A DNA stretch of 64,000 nt from Parachryseolinea silvisoli (GTDB lineage: Bacteria > Bacteroidota > Bacteroidia > Cytophagales > Cyclobacteriaceae): NCBI RefSeq assembly GCF_021190955.1, contig NZ_JAIOAO010000002.1:434001-498000 (forward strand), given 5' to 3'. A program made the position numbers and the translations under genes. The notes beneath the pieces are model-generated. The model was given only the letters and a program-made list of their open reading frames with translations, searched no databases and was not told where the DNA came from. Each line of letters starts with the position of its first letter. The first letter of the stretch is position 1. Positions 18,095 to 26,579 of the stretch are shown here, one piece after another.

Positions 18095-18247
18095 ATGAAA
18101 AAGAAGAAAAAAGCAGATACTAAACCCGAAAAGGCAGAAACTGCTCCCGCCGCGCCTGCGCCATTACGGGAAGAACCCGAAGAAAAACCGTTTGACTTCG
18201 GTGGACTTCCGTCGCGGGACTTAAAGAAAAATCTGGGTTGTGGATAA
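18095..18247 (+). CDS. Small Lys/Glu/Pro-rich protein with conserved-looking C-terminus
   Basis: Starting at the ATG at 18095 gives 50 residues; an ATG 36 bp upstream is in frame but gives an unlikely leader. The first half is lysine-rich then Ala/Pro/Glu-rich and probably disordered. The second half reads FDFGGLPSRDLKKNLGCG, a compact motif ending in a Gly-Cys-Gly that looks conserved rather than random. The gene is alone on the plus strand between feoA and the TauE/SafE permease, with which it converges (5 bp gap). No function can be assigned. Confidence 0.55.
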   Translation: MKKKKKADTKPEKAETAPAAPAPLREEPEEKPFDFGGLPSRDLKKNLGCG

Positions 18248-18252
18248 GGCCC

Positions 18253-19182
18253 TTACCAGGCCGTCAAGCTCTTGAAAATGATGCGCACGCTGACGAGAAT
18301 CACCATGATGCCAACAAAGATCATCATCCTTTTTAACGGCAATCGGCTCGACAGGTACGCGGCAATCGGTGCTGCGATTACACCGCCGGCAATGAGGCCG
18401 GCAATAATTTGCCAATGGCTTATGCCGATCACGGCAATAAAGGTCAATGAGCTGGCCAGCGCCACGAAGAATTCCGTCAGGTTTACCGAGCCGATGGTGT
18501 AACGCGGATGCCGCCCACCGGCAATGAGCGTGGAAGAAACGATCGGGCCCCAGCCACCACCGCCAATGGAATCCATAAAACCACCGAACGTAGCGAGTTT
18601 GGGGATGTTCTTTGTCTTGATCTTCTTACGGCTTCCGACAATGGCCTTGCGAATAATGACAATGCCCAGGTACAGGGTGTACACGGCAATCACAGGCTTG
18701 AGGTAATCGTTATATTGTTCCAGCGATGACAGTACGTACGCACCCAGCGCCGCACCTACCACGCCTGGAATCAAAAGCGTTTTAAACAGTTTTTTGTTAA
18801 CATTCTGAAAACGCAGGTGCATCAGGCCAGATACGCCGCTGGTGAAAATTTCGGAGGTATGGATGCTGGCACTCGCCGCCGCGGGCGGAACACCAAACGA
18901 AAGCAGAAACGTAGAGGCACTTACGCCATAGGCCATGCCCAGGGCGCCATCGATCATTTGCGCAATAAAACCTGCCATCATAAACAGGTAGAAGTTGCTG
19001 TCCAATTGCTGTATCCAGCCACCAAAAACGTCCAGCAGATTGTAGGAATAGACAATCGTCGCCGCGGCCACCAGCAAAACGAGCGTGATCAGCGTTATAT
19101 ATGCATATCGCCAGCCAACGGATTCTTTTTGCTCAACCTCAAACGATCCCGGATTCTTTTGTATCAGCTCTTCACCTTCCAT
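18253..19182 (-). CDS. TauE/SafE family sulfite/anion exporter
   Basis: The 309-residue protein has about eight transmembrane helices and the duplicated TauE/SafE pattern. The first half has IDGALGMAYGVSASTFLLSFG and SASIHTSEIFTSGVSGL; the second has ATFGGFMDSIGGGGWGP and a run starting SVNLTEFFVALASS. The family exports sulfite, sulfoacetate or related organosulfur anions; the substrate is not determined by these motifs. The gene is monocistronic, with a hairpin-forming inverted repeat over its presumed transcription start. Confidence 0.92.
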   Translation of the reverse strand: MEGEELIQKNPGSFEVEQKESVGWRYAYITLITLVLLVAAATIVYSYNLLDVFGGWIQQLDSNFYLFMMAGFIAQMIDGALGMAYGVSASTFLLSFGVPPAAASASIHTSEIFTSGVSGLMHLRFQNVNKKLFKTLLIPGVVGAALGAYVLSSLEQYNDYLKPVIAVYTLYLGIVIIRKAIVGSRKKIKTKNIPKLATFGGFMDSIGGGGWGPIVSSTLIAGGRHPRYTIGSVNLTEFFVALASSLTFIAVIGISHWQIIAGLIAGGVIAAPIAAYLSSRLPLKRMMIFVGIMVILVSVRIIFKSLTAW

Positions 19183-19204
19183 GCTAAAACTCTATACGGC
19201 TATA

Positions 19205-19227
19205 TTGTCTATTGAAATTATAGACAA
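19205..19227 (-). promoter_or_regulatory. Perfect inverted repeat over the TauE/SafE promoter, candidate operator
   Basis: TTGTCTAT (19205-19212) and ATAGACAA (19220-19227) form a perfect 8-bp dyad with a 7-base centre. On the minus strand a near-consensus -7 box CATCTTTG occupies 19232-19225, so the dyad covers the expected transcription start and the end of the -7 box. That is where a repressor would bind. Confidence 0.45.
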
Positions 19228-19332
19228 AGATGCTATTGCCAACCCGAAATCCCTAAGGGAAATCCAAAAAATTGATGAGAATGGCTAAAAGTGGCGTTAG
19301 GGGCGCATAAACGGCCACGACGGGGCAATTCG

Positions 19333-21771
19333 CTAGATACCCTCCGCGACGAAAATGCGTTTTATGCGCTCGCGGGTATTGGTCAGGATTTCATACGGAA
19401 TGGTGTTAATGCTTTTGGCGACATCCTGAATGCTCAGCTCCCCGCCAAAAAGAATCACCTCGTCGCCTTCCCGTGCGTCAATGCCAGTCACATCTACCAT
19501 CGTCATGTCCATGCAGACATTGCCGATCACAGGGGCACGTTGACCACGTATTAACACTTTTCCTACACCCCGGCTAAAGGCCCGGCTAAAACCGTCGGCA
19601 TAACCAATAGCAATGGTGGCCAACGTCATATCCGCCGTGGCTCTTCCACGGCGGCCATAGCCAATACTCTCGCCGGCGCGAATATGCTTCAGTTGTGAAA
19701 TGATGGTTTTTAAGGTGGCCACGGGGCGAAGGCCCTGTGTACCCTCCGCGGTAGGATCGATACCATACAGGCCAATACCCAGGCGCACCATGTCCAGTTG
19801 CAGCTCCGGCAACCGCAGAATGCCCGGCGAGTTCAGAATATGCAAGACCGGTTTCTGGCCAATAGCATCCGCCACCGTCGTGGCCCAGGTCTTAAACTTC
19901 CCGGCTTGAGCATGCGAAAAGTCATCATGCTCATGTTCATCAGCGCCCGCCAGGTGACTAAAGATCGTCGCCACCGTCAACTGTGGATTGGCCCTGAGTA
20001 TCGCGATAAGCTCATCCAGCTCGCTGCCTTCAAAGCCCAGGCGGCGCATGCCGGTATCGAGCTTGAGGTGTATCCGGCAAGGCTTATTGTTCAGGAACTT
20101 GAGCAACGCCGCCAGGATTCGGAAACTATAGATCTCGGGCTCAAGATTATACGCCAGCAGGGTCGCAAAGCTCTCGTCGGAGGGATTCATGACCATGATC
20201 GGCAAGGTGATGTTGTTACGCCGCAGTTCCACCCCCTCATCGGCATACGCCACACCCAGGTAGTCTACCTTGTGATATTGCAACATGTTAGCGACCTCGT
20301 TGCTGCCGCTGCCATACGCAAATGCTTTTACCATCACCATGATCTTCGTCATAGGCTGCAGACGTGCGCGGAAGAAATTGAGATTGTGTACGAGGGCCCC
20401 AAGATCCACCTCCATCACTGTGCCATGCACCTTGCGCTGCAATTGATTGACAATGCGCTCAAACTGAAACGGCCTGGCGCCCTTCACAAGAATGATCTCC
20501 TCGTATAATGTCGTGGTATCAAAACGCTCCAGGAACTCTCCCGTCGAAGTATAAAACAACGACCCCGGCGGGAAAAGCTGCTGATACGCCTGAAACATCG
20601 GCCCCACACCAATGAATTGGCGTATCTGATGTTTGGCCAACAGGTCCGATACTTGCTCGGCCAGCGTCGCTTCTGCTAATCCCGATTCGAGGATGTCGGA
20701 AAGAATGACGCGCTTGCGTGTACGCTGATGTTGATGCGCCAGAAATTGAAGACTGATCTCCAACCCACCCAAATCGTTGTTATACGTGTCGTCAATAAGC
20801 TGACAATGATTGATCCCTTCCTTCAGCTCCAGGCGCATAGGCACAACCCGCAGGCTATTGATAGCCTCCTGCACCTGGTGCAGGCTATAGCCCATCCACA
20901 CCATCACCGCCACGCAGTGAAAACAATTCTCCACCGACGCGTGGTCTGCAAAGGGCAGGCGCAACTCACCAATCTGACCGCGGTACGAGACCGCATATCC
21001 ACCTTGCTCCGAAGGCACCACAAGTATATCGACATCAGCCGAGCGACCCCACGTAAAGAGTGTTTTGTTCAATGGCGCAATAGCCGTATGAATTGCCTCA
21101 TGATCTTTGCAGTATACAATGACCGAGACGTCTTTAAACAATAAAAGCTTCTCCTGGATCTTATCCGTCATCGACGCAAATCCTTCGTCATGCGCCGGAC
21201 CAATGGTGGAGAACACGCCGATAGTCGGCCGGATAATCCCGGCCAGCTTTTCCATTTCGCCAGGACGCGAAATGCCCGCTTCGAAAATGCCGAGTTGGTG
21301 ATGCGCCTGCATCTGCCACACCGACAACGGAACACCGACTTGCGAATTATAGCTGCCGGGGTTCTTCACGATGCTGAGATACTTCGACAACATTTGGAAC
21401 AACCACTCTTTGATGATCGTCTTGCCGTTGCTCCCGGTTATGCCGATGACGGGCACGGAGAACTTCGCGCGATGATGCGCCGCCAATCGTTGCAGGCTGT
21501 CCACTGCCGACGGCACCTGTATAATGTTCGCTTCCGGAAAAGCCTGTACCACCACAGGTTGTTCCACCACAAATTGCCGGATGCCCCGCTGGTATAGCTC
21601 GGCCAGATACGCGTGGCCGTCATGGCGGTCGCCGCGAATGGCAAAGAAGAGTGTCCCCTTGCCGGGAATAGCCTTGCGGCTGTCGAGTGTCAGGAGTGTT
21701 ATACCCGCGTCTTGGGACACTTGAAGTATACTGCCGCCCAGTAGCGCCGGAAGCTCAGAGAAAAAGATCAT
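19333..21771 (-). CDS. Bifunctional MurF ligase / alanine racemase
   Basis: The 812-residue fusion joins two steps of D-alanine use in peptidoglycan synthesis. About residues 1-440 are MurF, which adds D-Ala-D-Ala to the UDP-muramoyl tripeptide (ATP loop ITGSNGKT, DDTYNND, then LSDILESG). About residues 450-812 are a PLP alanine racemase with the catalytic lysine in VKAFAYGSG, the LDTGMRRLGF segment and the C-terminal IGNVCMDMTMVDVTG. The MurF-Alr fusion is a known Bacteroidota architecture. One point of care: the MurF P-loop is GSNGKT followed by I, not T. It lies 3 bp after csaA. Confidence 0.95.
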   Translation of the reverse strand: MIFFSELPALLGGSILQVSQDAGITLLTLDSRKAIPGKGTLFFAIRGDRHDGHAYLAELYQRGIRQFVVEQPVVVQAFPEANIIQVPSAVDSLQRLAAHHRAKFSVPVIGITGSNGKTIIKEWLFQMLSKYLSIVKNPGSYNSQVGVPLSVWQMQAHHQLGIFEAGISRPGEMEKLAGIIRPTIGVFSTIGPAHDEGFASMTDKIQEKLLLFKDVSVIVYCKDHEAIHTAIAPLNKTLFTWGRSADVDILVVPSEQGGYAVSYRGQIGELRLPFADHASVENCFHCVAVMVWMGYSLHQVQEAINSLRVVPMRLELKEGINHCQLIDDTYNNDLGGLEISLQFLAHQHQRTRKRVILSDILESGLAEATLAEQVSDLLAKHQIRQFIGVGPMFQAYQQLFPPGSLFYTSTGEFLERFDTTTLYEEIILVKGARPFQFERIVNQLQRKVHGTVMEVDLGALVHNLNFFRARLQPMTKIMVMVKAFAYGSGSNEVANMLQYHKVDYLGVAYADEGVELRRNNITLPIMVMNPSDESFATLLAYNLEPEIYSFRILAALLKFLNNKPCRIHLKLDTGMRRLGFEGSELDELIAILRANPQLTVATIFSHLAGADEHEHDDFSHAQAGKFKTWATTVADAIGQKPVLHILNSPGILRLPELQLDMVRLGIGLYGIDPTAEGTQGLRPVATLKTIISQLKHIRAGESIGYGRRGRATADMTLATIAIGYADGFSRAFSRGVGKVLIRGQRAPVIGNVCMDMTMVDVTGIDAREGDEVILFGGELSIQDVAKSINTIPYEILTNTRERIKRIFVAEGI

Positions 21772-21774
21772 GGT

Positions 21775-22107
21775 TTAAAAGAGACGTGCGCCGTTGGGCA
21801 CCTGTTTATCAATACTACTCAAAACAACATTTTTTTGTTCGTCCGGGAAACCCGTCACCAAAACTTCTGATATAAAATTTGCGATCTGTTTGGGCGGAAA
21901 ATTTACCACGCAGAGTACCTGCCGGCCGATGAGGTCCTCCGGTGTGTAGTGCACCGTGATCTGTGCGCTGGATTGTTTTATACCAAGCTCCGCGCCTAGG
22001 TCGATCCAGACCTTTAGCGCAGGTTTTTTTGCCTCTTGAAAAGGCTCTGCCCGGACGATCGTTCCCGCCCGGATGTCTACTTTTTCGAAGTCGTCCCAGC
22101 TGATCAT
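21775..22107 (-). CDS. csaA: CsaA-like tRNA-binding protein
   Basis: The 110-residue protein is a stand-alone OB-fold tRNA-binding domain of the CsaA/Trbp111 type: [16 protein letters not shown] at the start, then [19 protein letters not shown], and the C-terminal [10 protein letters not shown] and VPNGARLF. Such proteins bind tRNA or act as chaperones linked to export; the in-cell role in this phylum is untested. It is the first gene of a probable csaA-murF/alr unit. Confidence 0.93.
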   Translation of the reverse strand: MISWDDFEKVDIRAGTIVRAEPFQEAKKPALKVWIDLGAELGIKQSSAQITVHYTPEDLIGRQVLCVVNFPPKQIANFISEVLVTGFPDEQKNVVLSSIDKQVPNGARLF

Positions 22108-22275
22108 GCTGTAATTTGTTATTGAAATGTTAAAAAGTATATAAATCCCTCCATTTTGACCGCAATCCAGGAGAAGTTATCTCAAATAGCTAGTAATACA
22201 AGTTTTATTTCGTACTTTGAGCCGGAACAAAAAATTATATTCGGACGTTAAGAACAGACACCTCCACCAAGGAAA

Positions 22276-22662
22276 ATGAAGATTAGCCTATACCATATCA
22301 TCTTCACGCTAAGTCTGGCCATTCTGACTCCTTCCGGAATCGTTTGCATAAACGCTCAGGACGCCGGATATTTCAACGAAGGCAGCAATGACGCTGACGG
22401 CGACAACAAGGAGCGCAGCCATTATAGCCCTGGAGGAGAAGGAGAATCAATGACCAGTGGCGCGACGCGTGTTCATACACCGGTCCTCTCCCGCGATTCT
22501 GCCCGTACCTCGCCCATCAAAACGCTGGCAGTCCCCTCCACCTCAAATTCTGACGCCAACAAGAGTGCTGCCCGTCAGAACGAAGAAGACGACTCTGTGC
22601 TCTCGTTCAATTTTCTGTATTACATCATCCGGAAGTACAAGCTTCAGGATATAATGGACTGA
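22276..22662 (+). CDS. Secreted small protein of unknown function
   Basis: The 128-residue precursor has a signal peptide (ISLYHIIFTLSLAIL, cleavage probably near residue 27). A low-complexity middle follows, rich in Ser, Asp, Asn and Gly (about 30-100), and then a distinctive C-terminal block, DDSVLSFNFLYYIIRKYKLQ, that is aromatic and amphipathic. I do not recognise a family. It is transcribed away from csaA and converges with the response-regulator gene 24 bp downstream. The organisation suggests a disordered linker carrying a C-terminal interaction helix. Confidence 0.7.
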   Translation: MKISLYHIIFTLSLAILTPSGIVCINAQDAGYFNEGSNDADGDNKERSHYSPGGEGESMTSGATRVHTPVLSRDSARTSPIKTLAVPSTSNSDANKSAARQNEEDDSVLSFNFLYYIIRKYKLQDIMD

Positions 22663-22686
22663 CGACGTCCTCCTCCCAGCCAATAC

Positions 22687-23319
22687 TTATATTTCTCCCC
22701 GAAGCGATTTAGAGATCACTTCTGCTTTGCCGTGTACGTGCAGCTTGCGATAGATATTCTTGATGTGAAACCGCACCGTCTCGATGCTGATGTCCATGCG
22801 GTCAGCGATAAGCTTGTAGCTCAGGCCATCCACCAGACCTACCACAATCTCTTTCTCTTTGGCCGATAAGGGTGACGCGACCTCCTTCTTCTTCTCCGGT
22901 TGGCCGAAGTGCTCAATCACCTTACGGGCAATCTGCGGCGACATCGGCGAACCGCCATGGGCCAGCAGCTCGATGCCTTCTTTAATCTCTTCCAACGGTG
23001 TGTTTTTCAGCAAGTAGCCGGTGGCACCGGCGCAAAGCGAATCAAAAATGCGCTTGGGGTCATTGTATACCGAAAAGACAATGATGTCGATGTCCGGATT
23101 TTTCTCCTTCACGAGCTTAATGCCTTCGATCCCCGACATGCCAGGCAAGCCAAGGTCCATAATGATGACATTTGGAATGCTCCCCTGTTGGATGCCCTTC
23201 AACAGTTCTTCGATGGAGCCATAAGTATACTCGCTCGAAAAGCCGGGTTGGCGATTCAGGAACGTCTGTACGCCCTTACGTATCTGCTCATCATCTTCTA
23301 CAATACTGACTGATATCAT
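22687..23319 (-). CDS. NarL/FixJ-family response regulator
   Basis: Starting at the ATG at 23319 gives a 210-residue two-domain regulator; the frame is open 45 bp further, without an acceptable receiver start. The receiver (about 1-120) has the acidic pair EDD, the phosphoacceptor in VIIMDLGLPGMSG, S in VFSVYND and the conserved lysine in LLKNTP. The LuxR-type helix-turn-helix (about 145-208) reads LSAKEKEIVVGLVDGLSYK then ISIETVRFHIKNIYRKL. It would be phosphorylated by a HisKA_3-type sensor kinase; none is adjacent, though one of that class lies at 56.7-59.7 kb. Confidence 0.93.
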   Translation of the reverse strand: MISVSIVEDDEQIRKGVQTFLNRQPGFSSEYTYGSIEELLKGIQQGSIPNVIIMDLGLPGMSGIEGIKLVKEKNPDIDIIVFSVYNDPKRIFDSLCAGATGYLLKNTPLEEIKEGIELLAHGGSPMSPQIARKVIEHFGQPEKKKEVASPLSAKEKEIVVGLVDGLSYKLIADRMDISIETVRFHIKNIYRKLHVHGKAEVISKSLRGEI

Positions 23320-23398
23320 AATGCAAAGTAACAGAAGCCAGGACTTGTCTGAAATACCTTCCAATCACATAAAGATGTGGGAATCAACCCACCTGCAA

Positions 23399-24508
23399 TC
23401 ACTTACAGTTTTTCTTAATGACGGCCTTCACTTCGGTGGAGCCAAGCTCCTCCGCTTTTTTGAAATCCAGGCACGCGTCATACTTATTGTTCATAGAGAG
23501 CTTCACAAGCCCACGTTGATAATATGTTTCCGGATCGCTGGGATACAGCTCGATCGAGGACGAATAATCTTCCACGGCACCCGCGTAATCTTCTTTCTCT
23601 GTTTTGCTCAAGGCCCGGTTGTCGTAATACGTTGGGTTCGTCTCGTCTAGCGCAATGGCCTTCGTATAGTCAGCAATTGCGCCATCATGGTCCTCCAGGT
23701 TGAACTTTGCCACACCGCGCAGATTGTAGGTCTCTGCCTGGTTCGCGTCAAGCTCGATCGCCTTGTTAAAATCTTCCAGCGCGCCCTTAAAGTTCTCCTT
23801 TGCATTTTTCGCGAGCGCACGATTCTCATACTTCAGTGCATCCTTCGGATCGAGCTTGATCGCCTGATCATAATCTGCCACAGCCAGATCAAGGTTGCCC
23901 GTATTATAGTAGGCTACGCCGCGGTAGTTATACAAGCCCGCATCGGTCTTGTCCAGCTCGATGGCTTTTGTATAATCGTCAATGGCGCTGATATATTCGC
24001 CAAGCTCGGCCTTCACCACCCCACGGTTAAAATACTTGTCGGCATCAGCCGGCCCCAGGTCAAGTGCCTTGGAAAAATCCTGGTAGGCACCTTGCAGGTC
24101 TTCGATGTTGTACTTGGCCAGACCCCGGTTGGTATATGCCAGCACCATCTTGGCGTTGAACTTGATGGCCTTGGTAAAATCGTTGATGGCGCTCTCGTCA
24201 TCGCCGAGTGCGATCTTCGCCTCACCACGGTTATTCCAGGCCTCGGCAAAGGTGGAGTCCTGCTCCAGAGCAAAGTTAAAGTCGCCGATAGCACCGTAGA
24301 AATCTTCGAGACCCAGACGTGCCTGGCCGCGCAGATTCAGCGCCACTTTGTTGCGCGGGTTGGCATCGATGGCTTTCGTGAGGTCCGTCTTGGCCCCGGC
24401 AAAATCATTTGCCTGGATTTTCTTTTTAGCGCCTTCCAATTGAGCGTCTTGGGCAAACGCCGTTACGGCGACAACGCAGCCCAGCACAAAAAATACCCAT
24501 TTTCCCAT
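23399..24508 (-). CDS. Exported TPR-repeat protein
   Basis: The 369-residue precursor has a signal peptide ending VTAFAQ (about residue 19). Nearly all the rest is a run of about ten tandem 34-residue tetratricopeptide repeats with consensus phrases such as YNYRGVAYYNTGNLDLAVADY and ALDEAI-type third helices (FTKAI, DYTKAI, FNKAI). A short C-terminal segment with two cysteines (YDACLDF and KKNCK) may form a disulfide. TPR arrays are protein-binding scaffolds; the partner is unknown. It lies 79 bp upstream of the response-regulator gene on the same strand. Confidence 0.9.
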   Translation of the reverse strand: MGKWVFFVLGCVVAVTAFAQDAQLEGAKKKIQANDFAGAKTDLTKAIDANPRNKVALNLRGQARLGLEDFYGAIGDFNFALEQDSTFAEAWNNRGEAKIALGDDESAINDFTKAIKFNAKMVLAYTNRGLAKYNIEDLQGAYQDFSKALDLGPADADKYFNRGVVKAELGEYISAIDDYTKAIELDKTDAGLYNYRGVAYYNTGNLDLAVADYDQAIKLDPKDALKYENRALAKNAKENFKGALEDFNKAIELDANQAETYNLRGVAKFNLEDHDGAIADYTKAIALDETNPTYYDNRALSKTEKEDYAGAVEDYSSSIELYPSDPETYYQRGLVKLSMNNKYDACLDFKKAEELGSTEVKAVIKKNCK

Positions 24509-24629
24509 GAGGTCGTGTTAATATCACGGCAAGGTAAAAATAAAGCCTGACATCAGCTTGCTGCCCGTCATCAAATACCGGCCGACGACTGTAGAGTTTT
24601 TCGTGTATTTTCACGCAAAAAGCTTTTTT

Positions 24630-25742
24630 ATGATGACGAGAATATACCCGATAGCCTGGGCCGCGCTCTGCAGCATCACCGTCGCGGGGGCGCAGGAGAA
24701 ACCGTTGGACCAGAAAATGGACTTTGAAAAGTATGATCCTCCCTCAACGCTGGTGGTACCGGAGCATCACCTGACACGCGCGAAGTTCCCGTTCGTCGAC
24801 GTGCACAACCATCAGTTCAACATGCCAACGCAGGACCTCGACGCCCTGCTCAAAGAAATGGACGCGCTGAATATGCAGGTTATGGTGAACCTCAGCGGCC
24901 GGGGCCGCGGCAGCACCGAGCACCTGGAACGGTCGTTGGAAAACGTGAAGAAAAACAATAGCGGTCGCTTCATTGTTTTTACCAACATGGACTTCGCCGC
25001 CATAGACGACCCACAGTGGCAGGGCCGCATGCTCAAACAACTTGAAGAAGACGTACGCAAAGGCGCCAACGGTCTGAAGATCTACAAAAGCCTGGGCATG
25101 TTTACCGAAGACAGCAAAGGCCAGCGCATACACATTGACGACCCACGTATCGATCCCATTTGGGAAAAGTGCGGCCAATTAGGCATACCGGTACTGATTC
25201 ACGCCGCCGACCCCAGGCAGTTCTGGCAGCCCATTGACGAAAACAACGAACGCTGGCTGGAGCTCAAGCTGCATCCCGGTCGCCGCCACGACAGCGACCC
25301 CGTGTCGTGGGAAACAATCATTGCCGAGCAACACAACATCTTCCGCAAACATCCCAAAACGAAATTCATCGCGGCCCACCTGGCCTGGTATGGAAACGAC
25401 CTGAAAAAGCTTAGCGAGCTGCTCGACCAGTTCCCGAACATGTATACCGAGATCGGCGCGGTAATCGCCGAGTTGGGCCGCCAGCCCCGTGCCGCCAAAA
25501 CCTTCCTGACCAAATACCAGGATCGTGTATTATTTGGCAAAGACTCGTGGGTACCGGACGAATATGAAACGTATTTTCGCGTGCTCGAAACAGCGGACGA
25601 GTATTTCCCGTATCACAAGCGTTACCACGCCTTCTGGCGTATGTACGGTCTCGATCTGCCCGACGACATCCTGAAAAAGATCTACTATAAAAATGCCCTG
25701 AAGATCATTCCGCACATCGACGCATCACAATTTCCGAAATAA
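24630..25742 (+). CDS. Exported amidohydrolase-family protein (TIM-barrel metal hydrolase)
   Basis: Starting at the ATG at 24630 gives a 370-residue precursor with a signal peptide (IYPIAWAALCSITVAGAQ). An ATG 72 bp upstream is in frame but would bury the signal. The mature enzyme resembles amidohydrolase-2: first strand FPFVDVHNHQ with two histidines, IPVLIHAAD, FIAAHLAW, and a C-terminal aspartate in RVLFGKDSW. The family hydrolyses or decarboxylates small ring or amide substrates; this one would act in the periplasm. Substrate unknown. It stands alone between a divergent TPR gene and a nitroreductase 28 bp downstream. Confidence 0.85.
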   Translation: MMTRIYPIAWAALCSITVAGAQEKPLDQKMDFEKYDPPSTLVVPEHHLTRAKFPFVDVHNHQFNMPTQDLDALLKEMDALNMQVMVNLSGRGRGSTEHLERSLENVKKNNSGRFIVFTNMDFAAIDDPQWQGRMLKQLEEDVRKGANGLKIYKSLGMFTEDSKGQRIHIDDPRIDPIWEKCGQLGIPVLIHAADPRQFWQPIDENNERWLELKLHPGRRHDSDPVSWETIIAEQHNIFRKHPKTKFIAAHLAWYGNDLKKLSELLDQFPNMYTEIGAVIAELGRQPRAAKTFLTKYQDRVLFGKDSWVPDEYETYFRVLETADEYFPYHKRYHAFWRMYGLDLPDDILKKIYYKNALKIIPHIDASQFPK

Positions 25743-25770
25743 CATCATCACTAATTTTTTATTCACACCC

Positions 25771-26364
25771 ATGAGCCAAGAAAAAGCAGCGCTTGTTAAT
25801 ACCCTGATTCGAAATCGCCGTTCCGTTTTCCAACAACAGTACACCGGTGAGAAAGTGGACGATGCCATCATCCGCCAGATGTTGGAAAACGCCAACTGGG
25901 CCCCTACCCACAAACTAACGGAGCCGTGGCGCTTCATTGTCTTCACTGGCAATGGTATTCAAAAACTGGCCGAAGAGCAGTCCGCCTTGTATCGCCAGGT
26001 AACGACGGCCAAAGGCACCTATGCCGAAGACCGGTATCAAAATCTACTGACGAAACCCAAGCTCTCGTCGCACATCATTGCTATCGCGATGAAGCGCGAC
26101 GAAAAGAAATCCCTACCCGAAATCGAAGAGATCGGAGCCGTGTATTGCGCTGTTGAAAATATGTACCTCACGGCCTCCGCCTATGGCGTCGGTTGTTTCC
26201 TGAGCACCGGCGGCATTGCCCACTGGGAAGAAGCCAAACCCTTGTTTAACCTCGCCCCGGAAGACAAACTGATTGGCTTCCTGCACGTCGGCAACATCAA
26301 AGGCCCCGTACCCGACAGCCGCCGCAAACCCATAGACGAAAAAGTAACATGGGTTGACGGTTAA
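25771..26364 (+). CDS. Nitroreductase-family FMN oxidoreductase
   Basis: The 197-residue protein fits the small FMN nitroreductase family: N-terminal RNRRSVFQQQYTGEKV, then MLENANWAPTHKLTEPWRF for the FMN phosphate and ring, a central ENMYLTASAYGVGCFLSTGG helix at the dimer interface, and IGFLHVGNIKG. These enzymes use NAD(P)H to reduce nitroaromatics, quinones or flavins, and the native substrate is often unknown. It follows the amidohydrolase by 28 bp, so cotranscription is plausible. A strong hairpin follows its stop codon. Confidence 0.92.
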   Translation: MSQEKAALVNTLIRNRRSVFQQQYTGEKVDDAIIRQMLENANWAPTHKLTEPWRFIVFTGNGIQKLAEEQSALYRQVTTAKGTYAEDRYQNLLTKPKLSSHIIAIAMKRDEKKSLPEIEEIGAVYCAVENMYLTASAYGVGCFLSTGGIAHWEEAKPLFNLAPEDKLIGFLHVGNIKGPVPDSRRKPIDEKVTWVDG

Positions 26365-26386
26365 GCACCGCAACACGCTTGCCACT

Positions 26387-26427
26387 GTGCGCATGTGTGG
26401 TATAGAGACCACACATGCTGCGCTTTT
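26387..26427 (+). terminator. Strong hairpin after the nitroreductase gene
   Basis: GCATGTGTGGT (26391-26401) and ACCACACATGC (26408-26418) form a perfect 11-bp stem with a 6-base loop, extended outward by GTGC/GCGC pairing with one bulge, and followed by four T residues. The short T-run makes it a less classic terminator, but no gene follows for 150 bp. Confidence 0.65.
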
Positions 26428-26579
26428 GGTCGAAGCTACCCGCCATCTACGCATAAATTTCTCACATGTACCGACTACCCCATGTTTTCACCGCCAGGGT
26501 GTCGATTTTGTCTCCTACCTTTGCTTTCTGGCGGTTACTATTTCCGTCGTTGAAGACATTCACTCCTAAACACAATTGT

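Noticed and set aside
23400-24500. Tandem DNA repeats
   Set aside because: Explained by 34-residue TPR repeats; DNA copies have diverged.
22687-24508. Response regulator and TPR protein as a two-component unit
   Set aside because: The TPR protein has a signal peptide and no kinase motif, so it cannot be the sensor kinase.
23687-24550. 287-codon plus frame opposite the TPR gene
   Set aside because: Arises from repeated TPR codons read in antisense; the TPR frame has signal peptide and family motifs.
26391-26418. 11-bp dyad as an operator of the downstream thioredoxin-like gene
   Set aside because: It lies 160 bp upstream of that gene and directly after the nitroreductase stop; a terminator is the simpler reading.
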